Assembly: GCA_944323945.1 (NCBI GenBank)
Contig: CALUUL010000005.1
Location: 1 to 64,000 of the forward strand
DNA from: Candidatus Gastranaerophilales bacterium
Lineage (GTDB): Bacteria > Cyanobacteriota > Vampirovibrionia > Gastranaerophilales > Gastranaerophilaceae
DNA: 64,000 nt
Reading direction: 5' to 3'
The notes under the pieces are model-generated. The model saw only the letters and a program-made list of their open reading frames with translations. It searched no databases and was not told the DNA's origin. This document shows, in pieces, positions 26,517 to 36,337 of the stretch. The position numbers were made by a program, and so were the translations under genes. How positions within the stretch are numbered: the first letter of the stretch is position 1; each line of letters begins with the position of its first letter.

Positions 26517-27659
26517 ATGGTATATGAATTATTACTGGTATGTTTTTTTGTACTAATTACCGGTGCGTGTATTGGCAGTTTTTTAAATGTAGTTGCACTA
26601 AGAGCTCTATCAAAGGAGTCCATAGTGTTTCCTTCCTCGAAATGTCCTTTGTGTAATGAACCAATAAAATGGTATGATAATATACCTGTTATTTCATACT
26701 TATTTACATTTAAAGGGAAGTGTAGAAATTGCGGAAAAAAAGTAAGTATTCAATATCCTATAGTTGAAGCGATGACAGCAGTATTGTTTTTAGCGGTTTT
26801 CCTATCTTTTGGAGTAACATATAAGACATTGTTATTGTGGATTCTTATATCTGTTGCAATTGTAATTGTTATTACAGATATGAAAAAAGAATATGTTTTT
26901 GATATTCATAGTTGGTTATTAATTATTTTTGCTATTATTACTTCTTTAGTCATTAAAGGAGTAGAAAACTATTCCTTTACCGCAATTGGTTTGATTGTTG
27001 GTGTATTTGTTATGGAAATCATAGCAAGGTTATCATATTATCTTGTAAGAAAAAAACAAGACGATTCACAAATACAGGAAAAGTTTGAAAATCAAGAAAA
27101 AATTGAAGAAAATGCTAATCAAGACGAAAAAAATAATGAAAAAGATGCATTAGTTAGTGAAGAATCTCAAGCTAATGAAGAAGAAAACGTGGATATAAAT
27201 GATTATGTAAATAAGAACAAACGTGCGTTTGGAGAAGGAGATACATATTTGGCTGCGGCAGCAGGTGCTCTTCTCGGCTGGAAGTATTTTTTGGTTGCAG
27301 TTGCTTTTGCAATTATTATACAAGCAGTTTGTATATTACCTCAATTCTTATTTGGATTATATAAAAAAGAAGAATATAAGTTGCTGACTTCTTTAACTTC
27401 TTTTATTTTACTGGCGGTTATATATTGGGTTTTATCTAATATTATTACTTTGCCATTATTATTTGTATTTGTCTTTGTAATTGCTCTAATTTTCTTTGCA
27501 ATAGATTCTATTACAAGATTGAAGAGAACTGTTAATGAACAAGGATTTGTTGCAATTCCTTTTGGACCGGCACTATTATGTTCAATGTTTATAGTATTTT
27601 TCTGGGGTACATATATTGTACAATTTTTAAAAAAATATATTTTTCTGATTTCCGGTTAA
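26517..27659 (+). CDS. pilD: Prepilin peptidase (type IV leader peptidase) with acidic insert
   Basis: Removes the leader from prepilins and may methylate the new N-terminus. N-terminal G-S-F-L-N-V-V and the zinc pairs C-P-L-C / C-R-N-C (near 43 and 65) match the methylase-type domain. Catalytic Asp residues are in T-D-M-K-K-E and G-E-G-D-T-Y-L-A-A-A-A-G. Between them (about residues 180-236) lies an unusually long cytoplasmic Glu/Asn/Lys-rich insert. About eight membrane segments. Co-directional with the SigF-like gene. Confidence 0.9.
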   Translation: MVYELLLVCFFVLITGACIGSFLNVVALRALSKESIVFPSSKCPLCNEPIKWYDNIPVISYLFTFKGKCRNCGKKVSIQYPIVEAMTAVLFLAVFLSFGVTYKTLLLWILISVAIVIVITDMKKEYVFDIHSWLLIIFAIITSLVIKGVENYSFTAIGLIVGVFVMEIIARLSYYLVRKKQDDSQIQEKFENQEKIEENANQDEKNNEKDALVSEESQANEEENVDINDYVNKNKRAFGEGDTYLAAAAGALLGWKYFLVAVAFAIIIQAVCILPQFLFGLYKKEEYKLLTSLTSFILLAVIYWVLSNIITLPLLFVFVFVIALIFFAIDSITRLKRTVNEQGFVAIPFGPALLCSMFIVFFWGTYIVQFLKKYIFLISG

Positions 27660-27680
27660 TTTGATTATTTTTATAAAAAT

Positions 27681-27712
27681 AAAAAAGAAGTCTTATTTAA
27701 GACTTCTTTTTT
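27681..27712. terminator. Bidirectional terminator between pilD and recA
   Basis: Arms at 27681-27695 and 27698-27712 pair fully, with an A-run to the left and a T-run to the right; the genes on both sides end here. Confidence 0.85.
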
Positions 27713-27725
27713 ATTAGATAAGATT

Positions 27726-28754
27726 TTATTCTTTAGATTTTAAAGCTTCTCTGACTTTTTCTTCTATTTCGGCTTCTAATGCAGGGTTTTCAGCAAATAC
27801 TTCTTTTACTTTATCTCTGCCTTGACCTAATTTTTCATCATTATAGCTAAACCAAGCTCCTGCTTTCTTAACTATGTCTAGAGATACTGCCATATCAAGA
27901 ATACAACCTGATTTACTAATCCCTTTTCCGTATATAATATCAAATTCTGCTGTTCTAAATGGAGGAGCAACTTTATTCTTTACAACTTTAACTTTTACTC
28001 TGTTACCAATTTCTTTATCGTCTTTCTTAAGTGTTTCTGTTTTTCTTATATCAAGTCTTATACTTGCATAATATTTAAGTGCATTACCACCGGTTGTTGT
28101 TTCTGGGCTACCATACATAACGCCTATTTTCTGTCTTAATTGGTTTATAAAAATGACAGTTGTATTTGTTTTGCTTACAATACCTGTAAGTTTTCTTAAT
28201 GCTTTAGACATTAGTCTTGCTTGAAGTCCCATTTGTTTATCTTCCATAGCTCCTTCGATTTCGTCTTTTGGAACCAATGCTGCAACAGAGTCAACAACAA
28301 CAATATCTACAGCAGCACTCCTTACAAGTTCTTCTGTAATTTCTAATGCTTGTTCACCTGTATCTGGTTGAGAAATTAATAATTCGTCAACATTAACACC
28401 AAGATTTCTTGCATATTCAGGATCAAGAGCGTGTTCTGCATCAACAAAAGCTGCAATGCCTCCCTTTTTTTGACATTCTGCAACAATATGTTGTGCTAAT
28501 GTTGTTTTTCCGCTTGCTTCAGGTCCGTATACTTCTATGATTCTTCCTCTTGGAACTCCTCCTATACCAAGTGCCACATCAAGAGATAATGCACCTGTTG
28601 GTATTGTCTCAACTGCTACAGCAGGTTTATCACCTAAACGCATTATAGAGCCTTTACCAAAATCTTTCTCTATTTTATCAATTGCAACTTTTAGTGCTTT
28701 TTTTCTTTCTTCAGAAATATTTACTGTCTCATTTTCTTTTTCTTTTGTTACCAT
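27726..28754 (-). CDS. recA: Recombinase A
   Basis: 342 residues. Walker A G-P-E-A-S-G-K-T, the MAW region, Walker B ([12 protein letters not shown]), L1/L2 loops and [10 protein letters not shown] are clear. Homologous recombination, DNA repair and SOS co-protease. On the minus strand a TATAAT lies about 30 bases upstream of the start (28785-28790). I found no obvious LexA-type box beside it. The C-terminus is Glu/Lys-rich as usual. Confidence 0.98.
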   Translation of the reverse strand: MVTKEKENETVNISEERKKALKVAIDKIEKDFGKGSIMRLGDKPAVAVETIPTGALSLDVALGIGGVPRGRIIEVYGPEASGKTTLAQHIVAECQKKGGIAAFVDAEHALDPEYARNLGVNVDELLISQPDTGEQALEITEELVRSAAVDIVVVDSVAALVPKDEIEGAMEDKQMGLQARLMSKALRKLTGIVSKTNTTVIFINQLRQKIGVMYGSPETTTGGNALKYYASIRLDIRKTETLKKDDKEIGNRVKVKVVKNKVAPPFRTAEFDIIYGKGISKSGCILDMAVSLDIVKKAGAWFSYNDEKLGQGRDKVKEVFAENPALEAEIEEKVREALKSKE

Positions 28755-28907
28755 TTTCTAATCCCTCTATCTACAAAAATATTATACCATTCGTATATAG
28801 ATAACTGTACAATTTTACTTTTTGCAACATTACGTATTATTTTATGTTAGTAGTAATTTTTTTTGCTAGAATTATTACAGGATTTATCATTATAACAGGG
28901 GATATTT

Positions 28908-30209
28908 ATGAAAAATAAAATAATTATGTTCTGGGCTATTGTTATTTTAACAATTATTTCAATAGTTGTAATTAAAGTAAAACCTATTCCTTTGGGTTTG
29001 GATTTAGTTGGTGGTTCCAGAATCGTTCTTGAAGCACAAACAACGGAGAATATTTCTAAAATTACTCAAGATATGATGGATGGTTTGAAATCTGCACTTG
29101 AAAATAGAATAAATGCTCTTGGTGTTTCTGAAACAATGGTTCAGCAAATGGGTGAAAAACGCTTGTTGATTGAAATTCCAAATGTTTCAGATCCAAAACT
29201 TGCCAGAGAATTTTTGGGTGAAACTGCTGAACTTGAATTTAAAAAGCCAATATTGGATGAGAATGGTGATACTAAAGGATGGGAGGCTTCAGGTCTTTCC
29301 GGCGAAGACTTGAATAAGGCTGCAGTTGGTACTGATAATGCTGGAAGATGGCTGATTACACTTGAGTTTAATGGTAAAGGTGCTACGAAATTTGCAAAAT
29401 TGACCAGAGAGTTTAAAGGCTACCCTATTGCTATATATTTTAATGGTGAAAGTATTTCTGAACCCGTTGTACAGCAAGAAATTACTGGTGGAAATGCCCA
29501 AATTACAGGTGATTTTACTCATGATCAAGCAAAGAAAATAGTTGATTTATTAAATGCTGGGGCATTACCAGTTCCAGCAAAAATAATTGAAGAAAATACT
29601 GTTGGGCCGACATTGGGGGCAGATAGTCTTGATAAAAGTAAGGTCGCTGGTATTATTGGTCTTGGAGCTGTAATGCTATTTATGTTATTTTGGTATAGAG
29701 TTCCAGGTTTTATTGCAAATATTGCTCTTGTAATATACTCTTTAATTGTATTTGCTATTTTCAAAATGGTACCTGTTACTTTGACACTTGCCGGTATTGC
29801 AGGGTTTATATTAAGTATTGGTATGGCTGTTGATGCTAATATCCTTATTTTTGAAAGAACTAAAGAAGAATTAAAGGCTGGAAGGACTTTGTTTACAGCT
29901 ATTAATTCAGGATTTGATAGAGCATTCACAAGTATTTTTGACTCAAATATGTCTACAATAATTACTTGTGCTATTTTATATTTCTTGGGATCAAATATTG
30001 TTAAAGGATTTGCTTTAACACTTGCAATTGGTGTTATTGTAAGTATGTTCTCTGCAATTACTGTTACTAAAAACTTTATGCATTTGATGTTTGGTACAGG
30101 ACAGTTGAAACATCCGTCTTTATTTGGTTTAAGAGAAGAAGATATAAATGAAGCATATTCTGTTGAAGAAACTAAACGTGAAAAAGCTAAATTTGGTGTT
30201 TTAGATTAA
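28908..30209 (+). CDS. secD: Protein translocase subunit SecD
   Basis: 433 residues. An N-terminal membrane segment, the conserved G-L-D-L-V-G-G-S-R motif, a periplasmic P1 domain with repeats, then five membrane segments with the G-x-x-x-S-I-G-M-A-V-D-A-N-I-L-I-F-E-R signature near residue 300. With SecF it pulls exported proteins across the inner membrane using proton motive force. SecF follows after 17 bases. Confidence 0.96.
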   Translation: MKNKIIMFWAIVILTIISIVVIKVKPIPLGLDLVGGSRIVLEAQTTENISKITQDMMDGLKSALENRINALGVSETMVQQMGEKRLLIEIPNVSDPKLAREFLGETAELEFKKPILDENGDTKGWEASGLSGEDLNKAAVGTDNAGRWLITLEFNGKGATKFAKLTREFKGYPIAIYFNGESISEPVVQQEITGGNAQITGDFTHDQAKKIVDLLNAGALPVPAKIIEENTVGPTLGADSLDKSKVAGIIGLGAVMLFMLFWYRVPGFIANIALVIYSLIVFAIFKMVPVTLTLAGIAGFILSIGMAVDANILIFERTKEELKAGRTLFTAINSGFDRAFTSIFDSNMSTIITCAILYFLGSNIVKGFALTLAIGVIVSMFSAITVTKNFMHLMFGTGQLKHPSLFGLREEDINEAYSVEETKREKAKFGVLD

Positions 30210-30226
30210 TTTTAAGGAGTATAGAA

Positions 30227-31216
30227 ATGTCATACAGTGTTTTAAACACAAAAAAAATTATAGATGTTATTAAATATAGATGGGTTTGGCTAGCATTATC
30301 TTTTGTTTTGTTGGTCCCAGGTATTGTTGCAATGTTATATTCAATGAAAGTATATCCAACTCATACTCCTTTACTTGTTGGGATAGATTTTACAGGTGGT
30401 ACGATAATTCAGTATTCAGTAAATGAATCTATATCAACTGATAAGATAGGAGAAATAAGAACAAAATTAACAGATAAAAATATTGAAAATCCTGTTATTC
30501 AAGTATTGAAACCTGTTGCAAGTGATAGTGAATCTTCTATTAAAAATATATTATCAATTAGAACACAGTTCTCTGATAATGGACAAAATGAAGCAATTGA
30601 TACTGTTACTTCAATAGTTACTGCTGATTATCCTGAAGCTCAAATTGTACAGACAAGTTCTGTCGGTCCACTACTTGGAAAACAATTATTTGTTAATTCT
30701 ATGATTGCAGTTGTTTTGGCTCTTTTAGCTATTGTTATTTATTTAACTTTGAGATTTCATTTTGAATTCGCAATAGTCGCCTTTTTGGCATTGTTCCACG
30801 ATGTTATTTTTGTAATTGGTGTATTCTCTATACTTGGACTTCTTTATGGAGTTCACATTGATAGTTTATTTGTTACTGCAATTTTAACTGTTCTTGGATT
30901 TAGCGTTCACGATACTATTGTTGTTTTTGACAGAATCAGAGAAAATTTGAAATTTTATTCTAAAAAAGCTACTTATGACGAAATTGTTAATGCTTCTGTA
31001 AATCAAACTCTTGCGAGAAGTATAAATACCTCTTTGACAACATTAATTACATTAGGTGCTCTATATTTCTTTGGTGGCGTTACAACTAAGGATTTTGTTC
31101 TTGTTATGATTTTAGGTATAGCAATTGGTACTTATTCAAGCATATTCTTTGCAAGTACTTTGATTGCTCTTTGGAATGATATTGAACAAGCTAAAAAGGC
31201 AAAAGTTGGAGTATAA
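30227..31216 (+). CDS. secF: Protein translocase subunit SecF
   Basis: 329 residues. G-I-D-F-T-G-G-T motif near residue 48, six membrane segments, and V-L-G-F-S-V-H-D-T-I-V-V-F-D-R in place of SecD's counterpart. GGAG precedes the ATG. Its stop shares one base with the start of the HTH/zinc-ribbon gene, so the two are translationally coupled. Confidence 0.96.
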   Translation: MSYSVLNTKKIIDVIKYRWVWLALSFVLLVPGIVAMLYSMKVYPTHTPLLVGIDFTGGTIIQYSVNESISTDKIGEIRTKLTDKNIENPVIQVLKPVASDSESSIKNILSIRTQFSDNGQNEAIDTVTSIVTADYPEAQIVQTSSVGPLLGKQLFVNSMIAVVLALLAIVIYLTLRFHFEFAIVAFLALFHDVIFVIGVFSILGLLYGVHIDSLFVTAILTVLGFSVHDTIVVFDRIRENLKFYSKKATYDEIVNASVNQTLARSINTSLTTLITLGALYFFGGVTTKDFVLVMILGIAIGTYSSIFFASTLIALWNDIEQAKKAKVGV

Positions 31217-31635
31217 TGTCTGGACTTAAATCATTAGCTGAATTTATAAGAGAAACTCGTGAAAAAGCGGGTTTTTCTGTACAAGGACTTTCTAAAAAGT
31301 CTGGTTTGACTGTCGAACAAATTGAAGATATTGAATCAGGTAAAGACCTATTTCTTCCTGCTACAATACGTCAGAAACTTGCAAAAGGGCTCAAAATTAA
31401 TCCGTCTGAGATTAAGGAATACGAAAGAATTTTATTAGTTTCATATGACTCTATTACAGATAAATATATAAATAGTGTTAAGAAAGCTATCTTGGATGGT
31501 CAAACTGAAAATTTAAGATGTCCGATATGTTCTGCTAAACTTATTACCAAAGTTGTTCGTCTTCTTGATTTAGAAAATAATATTGCTTTACATCCAAAGG
31601 CTCAATGTAGTAAATGTTCTTTTCAAATTAAATAA
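31216..31635 (+). CDS. XRE-type HTH protein with C-terminal zinc ribbon
   Basis: 139 residues. Residues 5-65 form an XRE/Cro helix-turn-helix (FSVQGLSKKSGLTVEQIEDIESG). The C-terminus has C-P-I-C near 99 and C-S-K-C near 132, a zinc ribbon. It overlaps the secF stop (TAATG), so it is part of the secDF operon. It may be a DNA-binding regulator or an RNA/ribosome-linked factor; the coupling with secDF is the only functional clue. Confidence 0.75.
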   Translation: MSGLKSLAEFIRETREKAGFSVQGLSKKSGLTVEQIEDIESGKDLFLPATIRQKLAKGLKINPSEIKEYERILLVSYDSITDKYINSVKKAILDGQTENLRCPICSAKLITKVVRLLDLENNIALHPKAQCSKCSFQIK

Positions 31636-31636
31636 T

Positions 31637-31670
31637 AAAAAATGATGAATTTAATAATTCATCATTTTTA
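31637..31670. terminator. Bidirectional terminator, secDF operon / pilO
   Basis: Arms at about 31637-31651 and 31656-31670 pair (one bulged A) and are flanked by A- and T-runs. Convergent genes on both sides. Confidence 0.8.
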
Positions 31671-31688
31671 TGTTTTAAATTTAGTTTT

Positions 31689-32279
31689 TTATTTACTTTG
31701 TTCTGCTTTTTTTGAGTATAAAGTAATAGATATATTTATTAAAAGATAATCTGTATTGGAAGTAAAAGCTGTAATATCAAGTTTTGATATGTATGTTAAA
31801 TAATTAAAATTATTATTCATATCAGATAAGAAAGCTTGCAATTGTGTGTATGAACCAACAAAGAAAAACTTTAATTCACATGCATTATATGCTTCTGGAT
31901 TTTCTTGGTAAATAGGATCTAATGCAGGTCTCATATCATATTCTATTGAACGGATCATAAGACCATTTTTTTGTGCTTTTTTTATAATTTCTTCAAACAT
32001 ATTACCAAAAATACCAAGATTTTCTGTTGAAGATTCCAAAGTAGATTCATATATTGGCTTTAATGATTTTAATTTTAAATTTTCAGCTTCTTTTTCGGCA
32101 TCGATTTTTTTTATTTTTTCTTCTAATGATTCTCTTTCAACATTATTTTTTGAAGCTCTGAGCTTCATTTCTGCAAATTCTTCATATTTTGGCTTTAGAA
32201 CAACAAATATGATAACGAAAAATAATAGTGCTGCTAAAGCAAAACATATAGGTACCAGTTGTTTATTTTTCTTGTTCAT
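31689..32279 (-). CDS. pilO: PilO-like type IV pilus assembly protein
   Basis: 196 residues: short cytoplasmic tail, one membrane segment (about 9-27), a long coiled coil (35-75), then a ferredoxin-like periplasmic domain ending in ISITLYSKK. This layout and its position just after a PilM-PilN gene identify PilO, part of the inner-membrane platform that aligns the pilus machine. 17 bases separate it from the upstream gene. Confidence 0.8.
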   Translation of the reverse strand: MNKKNKQLVPICFALAALLFFVIIFVVLKPKYEEFAEMKLRASKNNVERESLEEKIKKIDAEKEAENLKLKSLKPIYESTLESSTENLGIFGNMFEEIIKKAQKNGLMIRSIEYDMRPALDPIYQENPEAYNACELKFFFVGSYTQLQAFLSDMNNNFNYLTYISKLDITAFTSNTDYLLINISITLYSKKAEQSK

Positions 32280-32296
32280 AAAATTCCTTTATTCTT

Positions 32297-33952
32297 TTAA
32301 ATTACCGGGTAAGGCGGTGGTGTCATTGGTGATGAACTACGTCTACCTCTTTGTTGTTGTGTATCTTTAGTTTTGTTTGGAACATTTTGTATTACTGTTT
32401 CCAGTATATTTTCATTATCAAATGAAACATCAATTTTTGATGTTTTTATCTCAAATGTAAATCCATTTGGAATTTTTGCTGGAACCGGATCATCCTTAGA
32501 GTTTATTGATAATTTTGATAACATCAAATCATTATTCTTTTCTCTTAATCCTTTTACGAAGTCTTGAACAGATTCACTTGTTTTGGCTTCACCTAAAATA
32601 CCTATGCCACCATCTGCATTTGTAACGAATTTTTTAATATATATAGATTCAGGTATTTCCGTTGATAAAGCACTATATACATCAAGGATACTTTTGTTTG
32701 TTTCAAGTATTTTTGTTAATATTGGTAAAACATCCTTTTTTTGTGCTTTTTCATTTGTAGTTATTGTTTTTTTAAATACTTCAATTTCTTTTTCTGCTGA
32801 ATAATTCTGACCTTGCATAGTATTTACATTAGTAGATAATATAGCTGTAAAAATAATACAAACTATTGCTGCGGCAACAACTGATGTAATTACTAATACT
32901 GTTATAAATCTGTATAAATCTACTTCATATTCTCCAACTTGAATTAAATTTTCGTTAATACGTTCAGGAGGTAGAAAATTTATATTTAGTGGATAATCAT
33001 CATAATCAGCAACTGCTGCACCAACTGCTTCAATTGTCATATATGAAATCATATTAGAATCAATATCTGTACCAAAACCTGATACATCTATAAATTGTTC
33101 ATTTGTATTGATACTTTTATTTATATAGTCAATTTCGCCTTGAAAATCAAGTCTTTGAGATAATAACTCAGAGTTAACTTCATCTGTTTCACTTATTATT
33201 AAAAACGATTGAGGATTATTCTTTGATATCGTATTTGTCGCTATTTTCGATATGGTTGAATATACCTCTTCTGTTGAAAATGATTTAACTGCTAATGGTT
33301 CTTCAATACAGTCTATTAGAGTAGGACCATTTAGGTAGAAAGAACAGCAACTATTTGGTGTAATCAATAAGATTGCTGTTTTTTCTTCTTTTTGTACATA
33401 TTTATTGAATCTATCACAGAACTGTATTGCTTTTAGCATTGAAGAATATGAAGTATCAATTCTTACAAGTTCTGCTTCCAAATTGTCAAAAATTTCTATT
33501 ATCCTAACTATTACTTTTGTTTGTATTGCACTATAAATAATATTTTTCTTATCTCTTCCATATGCACTATCTAAAATTGAATATGAAATTATTGGTTCAT
33601 TTCTTTTGAAAATATATAAATCTTCTATCTCTGATTGTAAATTTTCAACTATAAATGGTGTTTCAGAAACATTATCCAATGAAGTTATGCCAAAATGTAC
33701 ATTTGGTAAGTTTAAAGTTACACTACATTCTTTTGGATTTAATCCTGCATCCTCAAACAAACCTTCAACAACTTCTGCAAATTCATCAAAATCAATAATC
33801 TCCCTTATTGCGTTGTTATATTTAATATTTCCGGAAGAATATTTTACAACAGATTTGGATAATTTATCTATACAAACAAGTTCTATAAAATTATTTGCTG
33901 ATAGTGAAATCCCAACATGTGTTTTCTTTTTAAATCCCAGTTTTTCTAACAT
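32297..33952 (-). CDS. pilM-pilN: Fused PilM-PilN type IV pilus assembly protein
   Basis: 551 residues. Residues 1-310 are PilM-like, actin-fold (starts HVGISLSANNFIELVCID). Near residue 322 comes L-N-I-N-F-L-P-P-E, the PilN N-terminal motif that normally sits in PilM's groove as a separate protein. A membrane segment (about 345-372), a coiled coil and a periplasmic ferredoxin-like domain follow, then a Pro-rich tail. No stop or frameshift separates the two parts. The gene precedes pilO. PilP and PilQ are not in the window. Confidence 0.85.
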   Translation of the reverse strand: MLEKLGFKKKTHVGISLSANNFIELVCIDKLSKSVVKYSSGNIKYNNAIREIIDFDEFAEVVEGLFEDAGLNPKECSVTLNLPNVHFGITSLDNVSETPFIVENLQSEIEDLYIFKRNEPIISYSILDSAYGRDKKNIIYSAIQTKVIVRIIEIFDNLEAELVRIDTSYSSMLKAIQFCDRFNKYVQKEEKTAILLITPNSCCSFYLNGPTLIDCIEEPLAVKSFSTEEVYSTISKIATNTISKNNPQSFLIISETDEVNSELLSQRLDFQGEIDYINKSINTNEQFIDVSGFGTDIDSNMISYMTIEAVGAAVADYDDYPLNINFLPPERINENLIQVGEYEVDLYRFITVLVITSVVAAAIVCIIFTAILSTNVNTMQGQNYSAEKEIEVFKKTITTNEKAQKKDVLPILTKILETNKSILDVYSALSTEIPESIYIKKFVTNADGGIGILGEAKTSESVQDFVKGLREKNNDLMLSKLSINSKDDPVPAKIPNGFTFEIKTSKIDVSFDNENILETVIQNVPNKTKDTQQQRGRRSSSPMTPPPYPVI

Positions 33953-34114
33953 ATTTTTTTAATTAACCCATATTCCAATACATTATATATTATACCCATA
34001 ATATTTTATATTTGCATTTTTGACAAGAAACTTAATGAAATGAATTTCTTTTTTAAACTATAACATTTAATGTATAATAAATTAAGTTCTTAATTTAGTT
34101 TAATGGTAATTATT

Positions 34115-34864
34115 ATGAAAGATTTTATTTTTGGAAGAAATAGTGTACTTGAATTATTACAAGATGGAAAAAGAAGTGTAAGTAAAATTTTATTAATGAA
34201 TAATATTAAAGAAAATAATAAAGTATCTCAAATCATTGATATTGCTAAAAATAGAGGTATTATTTTTCAGTTTATTCCTAAAGAAAAATTTCTTAAGTAT
34301 AAAGATTATGCTCATCAAGGAGTAATTGCATATGTCTCTCCTGTGGATTATACATCTCTTGATGATTTCTTATATAAAAGAGGAAATTACAAGAAGGTTA
34401 TTATTACGGATGGGGTTGAGGATCCTCATAATATGGGCTCTATAATAAGAACAGCAGTTTGTGCCGGTTTTGATGCTGTTATATTCCCCTCAAGAAGGAA
34501 TGCGGTTATAAATGCTACGGTTGAAAAATCTTCAGCCGGTGCAATTAATCACATAGATTTGATTATGGTTAATAGCCTTTCATCTACAATTGATAAACTA
34601 AAGAATAGCGACTTTTGGATAATTGCAACGGATATTAATGCAAAAGATAATTATTACGATATTGATTATTGCAATATGAATTTTGCAATAGTTATGGGCT
34701 CCGAAAATGAAGGCATTTCTACAACAATTATGAAGAAGGCAGATTATAAAATAAAAATACCAATTCTAAATAATTTTGATTCTTTAAATGTTGCTAATGC
34801 TGCAAGTATTGTAATTTATGAAGCTGTTAAGCAAATAATACAAAAATCGGGGAATATTGTATAA
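34115..34864 (+). CDS. SpoU/TrmH-family RNA 2'-O-methyltransferase (RlmB-like)
   Basis: About 249 residues. The N-terminal substrate-binding part begins [12 protein letters not shown]. The knotted SPOUT domain has [18 protein letters not shown] and [18 protein letters not shown], the three SpoU motifs. Methylates a ribose in rRNA or tRNA using SAM; RlmB (23S rRNA) is the nearest fit. The ATG at 34115 matches the family start better than the one at 34103. The sigma gene follows 22 bases later. Confidence 0.9.
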   Translation: MKDFIFGRNSVLELLQDGKRSVSKILLMNNIKENNKVSQIIDIAKNRGIIFQFIPKEKFLKYKDYAHQGVIAYVSPVDYTSLDDFLYKRGNYKKVIITDGVEDPHNMGSIIRTAVCAGFDAVIFPSRRNAVINATVEKSSAGAINHIDLIMVNSLSSTIDKLKNSDFWIIATDINAKDNYYDIDYCNMNFAIVMGSENEGISTTIMKKADYKIKIPILNNFDSLNVANAASIVIYEAVKQIIQKSGNIV

Positions 34865-34886
34865 TAGATTATTAATTGGAGGCATA

Positions 34887-35867
34887 ATGTCAGAAGATCA
34901 AGAAGAATTCCTGCTTAAGGATAATGAATATAAAGAATCTGATTATAATATTTCTTTAGAAGATGAAGATATACTTTCTGCTGTTGAGGAACCAAAAGTT
35001 CCGGAAACACAAAATACTGCAGTTGCTGATGATTCGGTTAAAATATATTTGCAACAAATTGGTAAGATTAAATTATTGACTAGTGAAGAAGAATTACAAG
35101 TTGCAAAAAAAATAAAAGAAGAAAATTCTGAAAGTGCTAAGAAGATTCTTGTTAATGCTAATCTAAGGCTTGTAGTTAGCATTGCTAAAAAATATATAGG
35201 TCGCGGGCTTTCTTTTCTTGATTTGATACAAGAAGGAAATATGGGCTTGATGAGAGCTGCAGAAAAGTTTGATTACTCAAAGGGCTATAAATTTTCAACA
35301 TATGCTACTTGGTGGATTCAGCAGGCTATTACACGTGCTATAGCTGACAAATCCAGACTTATAAGGCTTCCAGTTCATATGATTGAAACATTAAGCAAAA
35401 TTAAGAAAATATCAACCGATTTAACAATTGAAAATGGTGCAGCACCTACAAAAGAAGAAATTGCTTATAAAATAGGTATGCCTGTTCAGAAACTGGCAGC
35501 TTTAATTGAGTCGGCTCAAGGTACTATTAGTATTGAGTCACCTGCAAATCAAAAAGATGAAAATACTAAACTTTCTGATTTTATTGTTGACGAAACAACT
35601 CTTTCGCCTGATACAAAAGTTACACAAGATAATTTATTTTGTGATATTAAGAAAATGTTAAATCATTTAAGCGAAAAAGAGCGTAATGTCCTAATTATGA
35701 GATATGGTTTGGATGATAATGGCGAAAAGAAAACGCTGGAAGAAATTGGAACATATTATGGCGTTTCTCGTGAACGTATCAGACAAATTGAAAATCGTGC
35801 TATGAGTAAGCTTAAAAAGCTTTGTCGAAATAATAATGTAAACAAGAACCTTAAGAATTATATATAG
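34887..35867 (+). CDS. rpoD: Primary-type sigma factor (RpoD/SigA)
   Basis: About 326 residues. Region 1.2 ([22 protein letters not shown]), region 2 ([32 protein letters not shown]), region 3 and region 4 with the [20 protein letters not shown] recognition helix. Region 1.1 is missing, giving a short protein, so it could be a group 2 sigma, but region 2.4 and 4.2 look primary-like. GGAGG at 34878-34882 fixes the start at 34887. Directs RNA polymerase to housekeeping promoters. Confidence 0.9.
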   Translation: MSEDQEEFLLKDNEYKESDYNISLEDEDILSAVEEPKVPETQNTAVADDSVKIYLQQIGKIKLLTSEEELQVAKKIKEENSESAKKILVNANLRLVVSIAKKYIGRGLSFLDLIQEGNMGLMRAAEKFDYSKGYKFSTYATWWIQQAITRAIADKSRLIRLPVHMIETLSKIKKISTDLTIENGAAPTKEEIAYKIGMPVQKLAALIESAQGTISIESPANQKDENTKLSDFIVDETTLSPDTKVTQDNLFCDIKKMLNHLSEKERNVLIMRYGLDDNGEKKTLEEIGTYYGVSRERIRQIENRAMSKLKKLCRNNNVNKNLKNYI

Positions 35868-35891
35868 ATACTCTTATGTTTGAAAAATATA

Positions 35892-35900
35892 TGCTATAAT
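35892..35900 (+). promoter_or_regulatory. Extended -10 promoter for rsfS
   Basis: TGCTATAAT; the TG preceding TATAAT (35895-35900) gives an extended -10, with no good -35. The rsfS start is 29 bases on. Confidence 0.4.
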
Positions 35901-35928
35901 TCTTCCATAGAATATATGGAGTTTTTAA

Positions 35929-36321
35929 ATGAAAGATATTTCTTCTGATAAGTTTGCAAGTGTTATAGCACGTATTTTGGATGATAAACAAGCGAAAGAT
36001 ATTAAAATACTTAATATTTCAAATATATCTGTTTTGGCAGATTATTTTGTAATTTGTTCTTCTGATTCATCTACTCATGTAAAAGCTTTAACCGGGTATG
36101 TTCGTGAAAAGGTTAAGGATTATTTTGATAGAATTCCAATTGGTGAAGAAAATGATACAAAAAACAGATGGAATTTACTTGATTATGGTGATGTAATTGT
36201 TCATGTCCTTCATAGAGAAGAACGTGAAACATATGCTATTGAAAGATTTTGGAATCACGCTTTTTGTATGGATGAAAAAGAATGGAAAGAAAAATCTAAA
36301 GAATATTCTGATTATGAATAA
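35929..36321 (+). CDS. rsfS: Ribosomal silencing factor RsfS
   Basis: 130 residues, with the family's D-I-K-I-L-N-I-S, L-A-D-Y-F-V-I-C-S-S-D-S and D-Y-G-D-V-I-V-H-V-L signatures. RsfS binds L14 and keeps ribosomal subunits apart when nutrients are scarce. GGAG lies upstream. The next gene begins 16 bases after its stop. Confidence 0.92.
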   Translation: MKDISSDKFASVIARILDDKQAKDIKILNISNISVLADYFVICSSDSSTHVKALTGYVREKVKDYFDRIPIGEENDTKNRWNLLDYGDVIVHVLHREERETYAIERFWNHAFCMDEKEWKEKSKEYSDYE

Positions 36322-36337
36322 TATGAAAGAGGTTAAT

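Noticed and set aside
36197..36337. Upstream extension of the LTxxQ protein over rsfS
   Set aside because: It runs out of frame through rsfS; the signal peptide and ribosome-binding site place the start at 36338.
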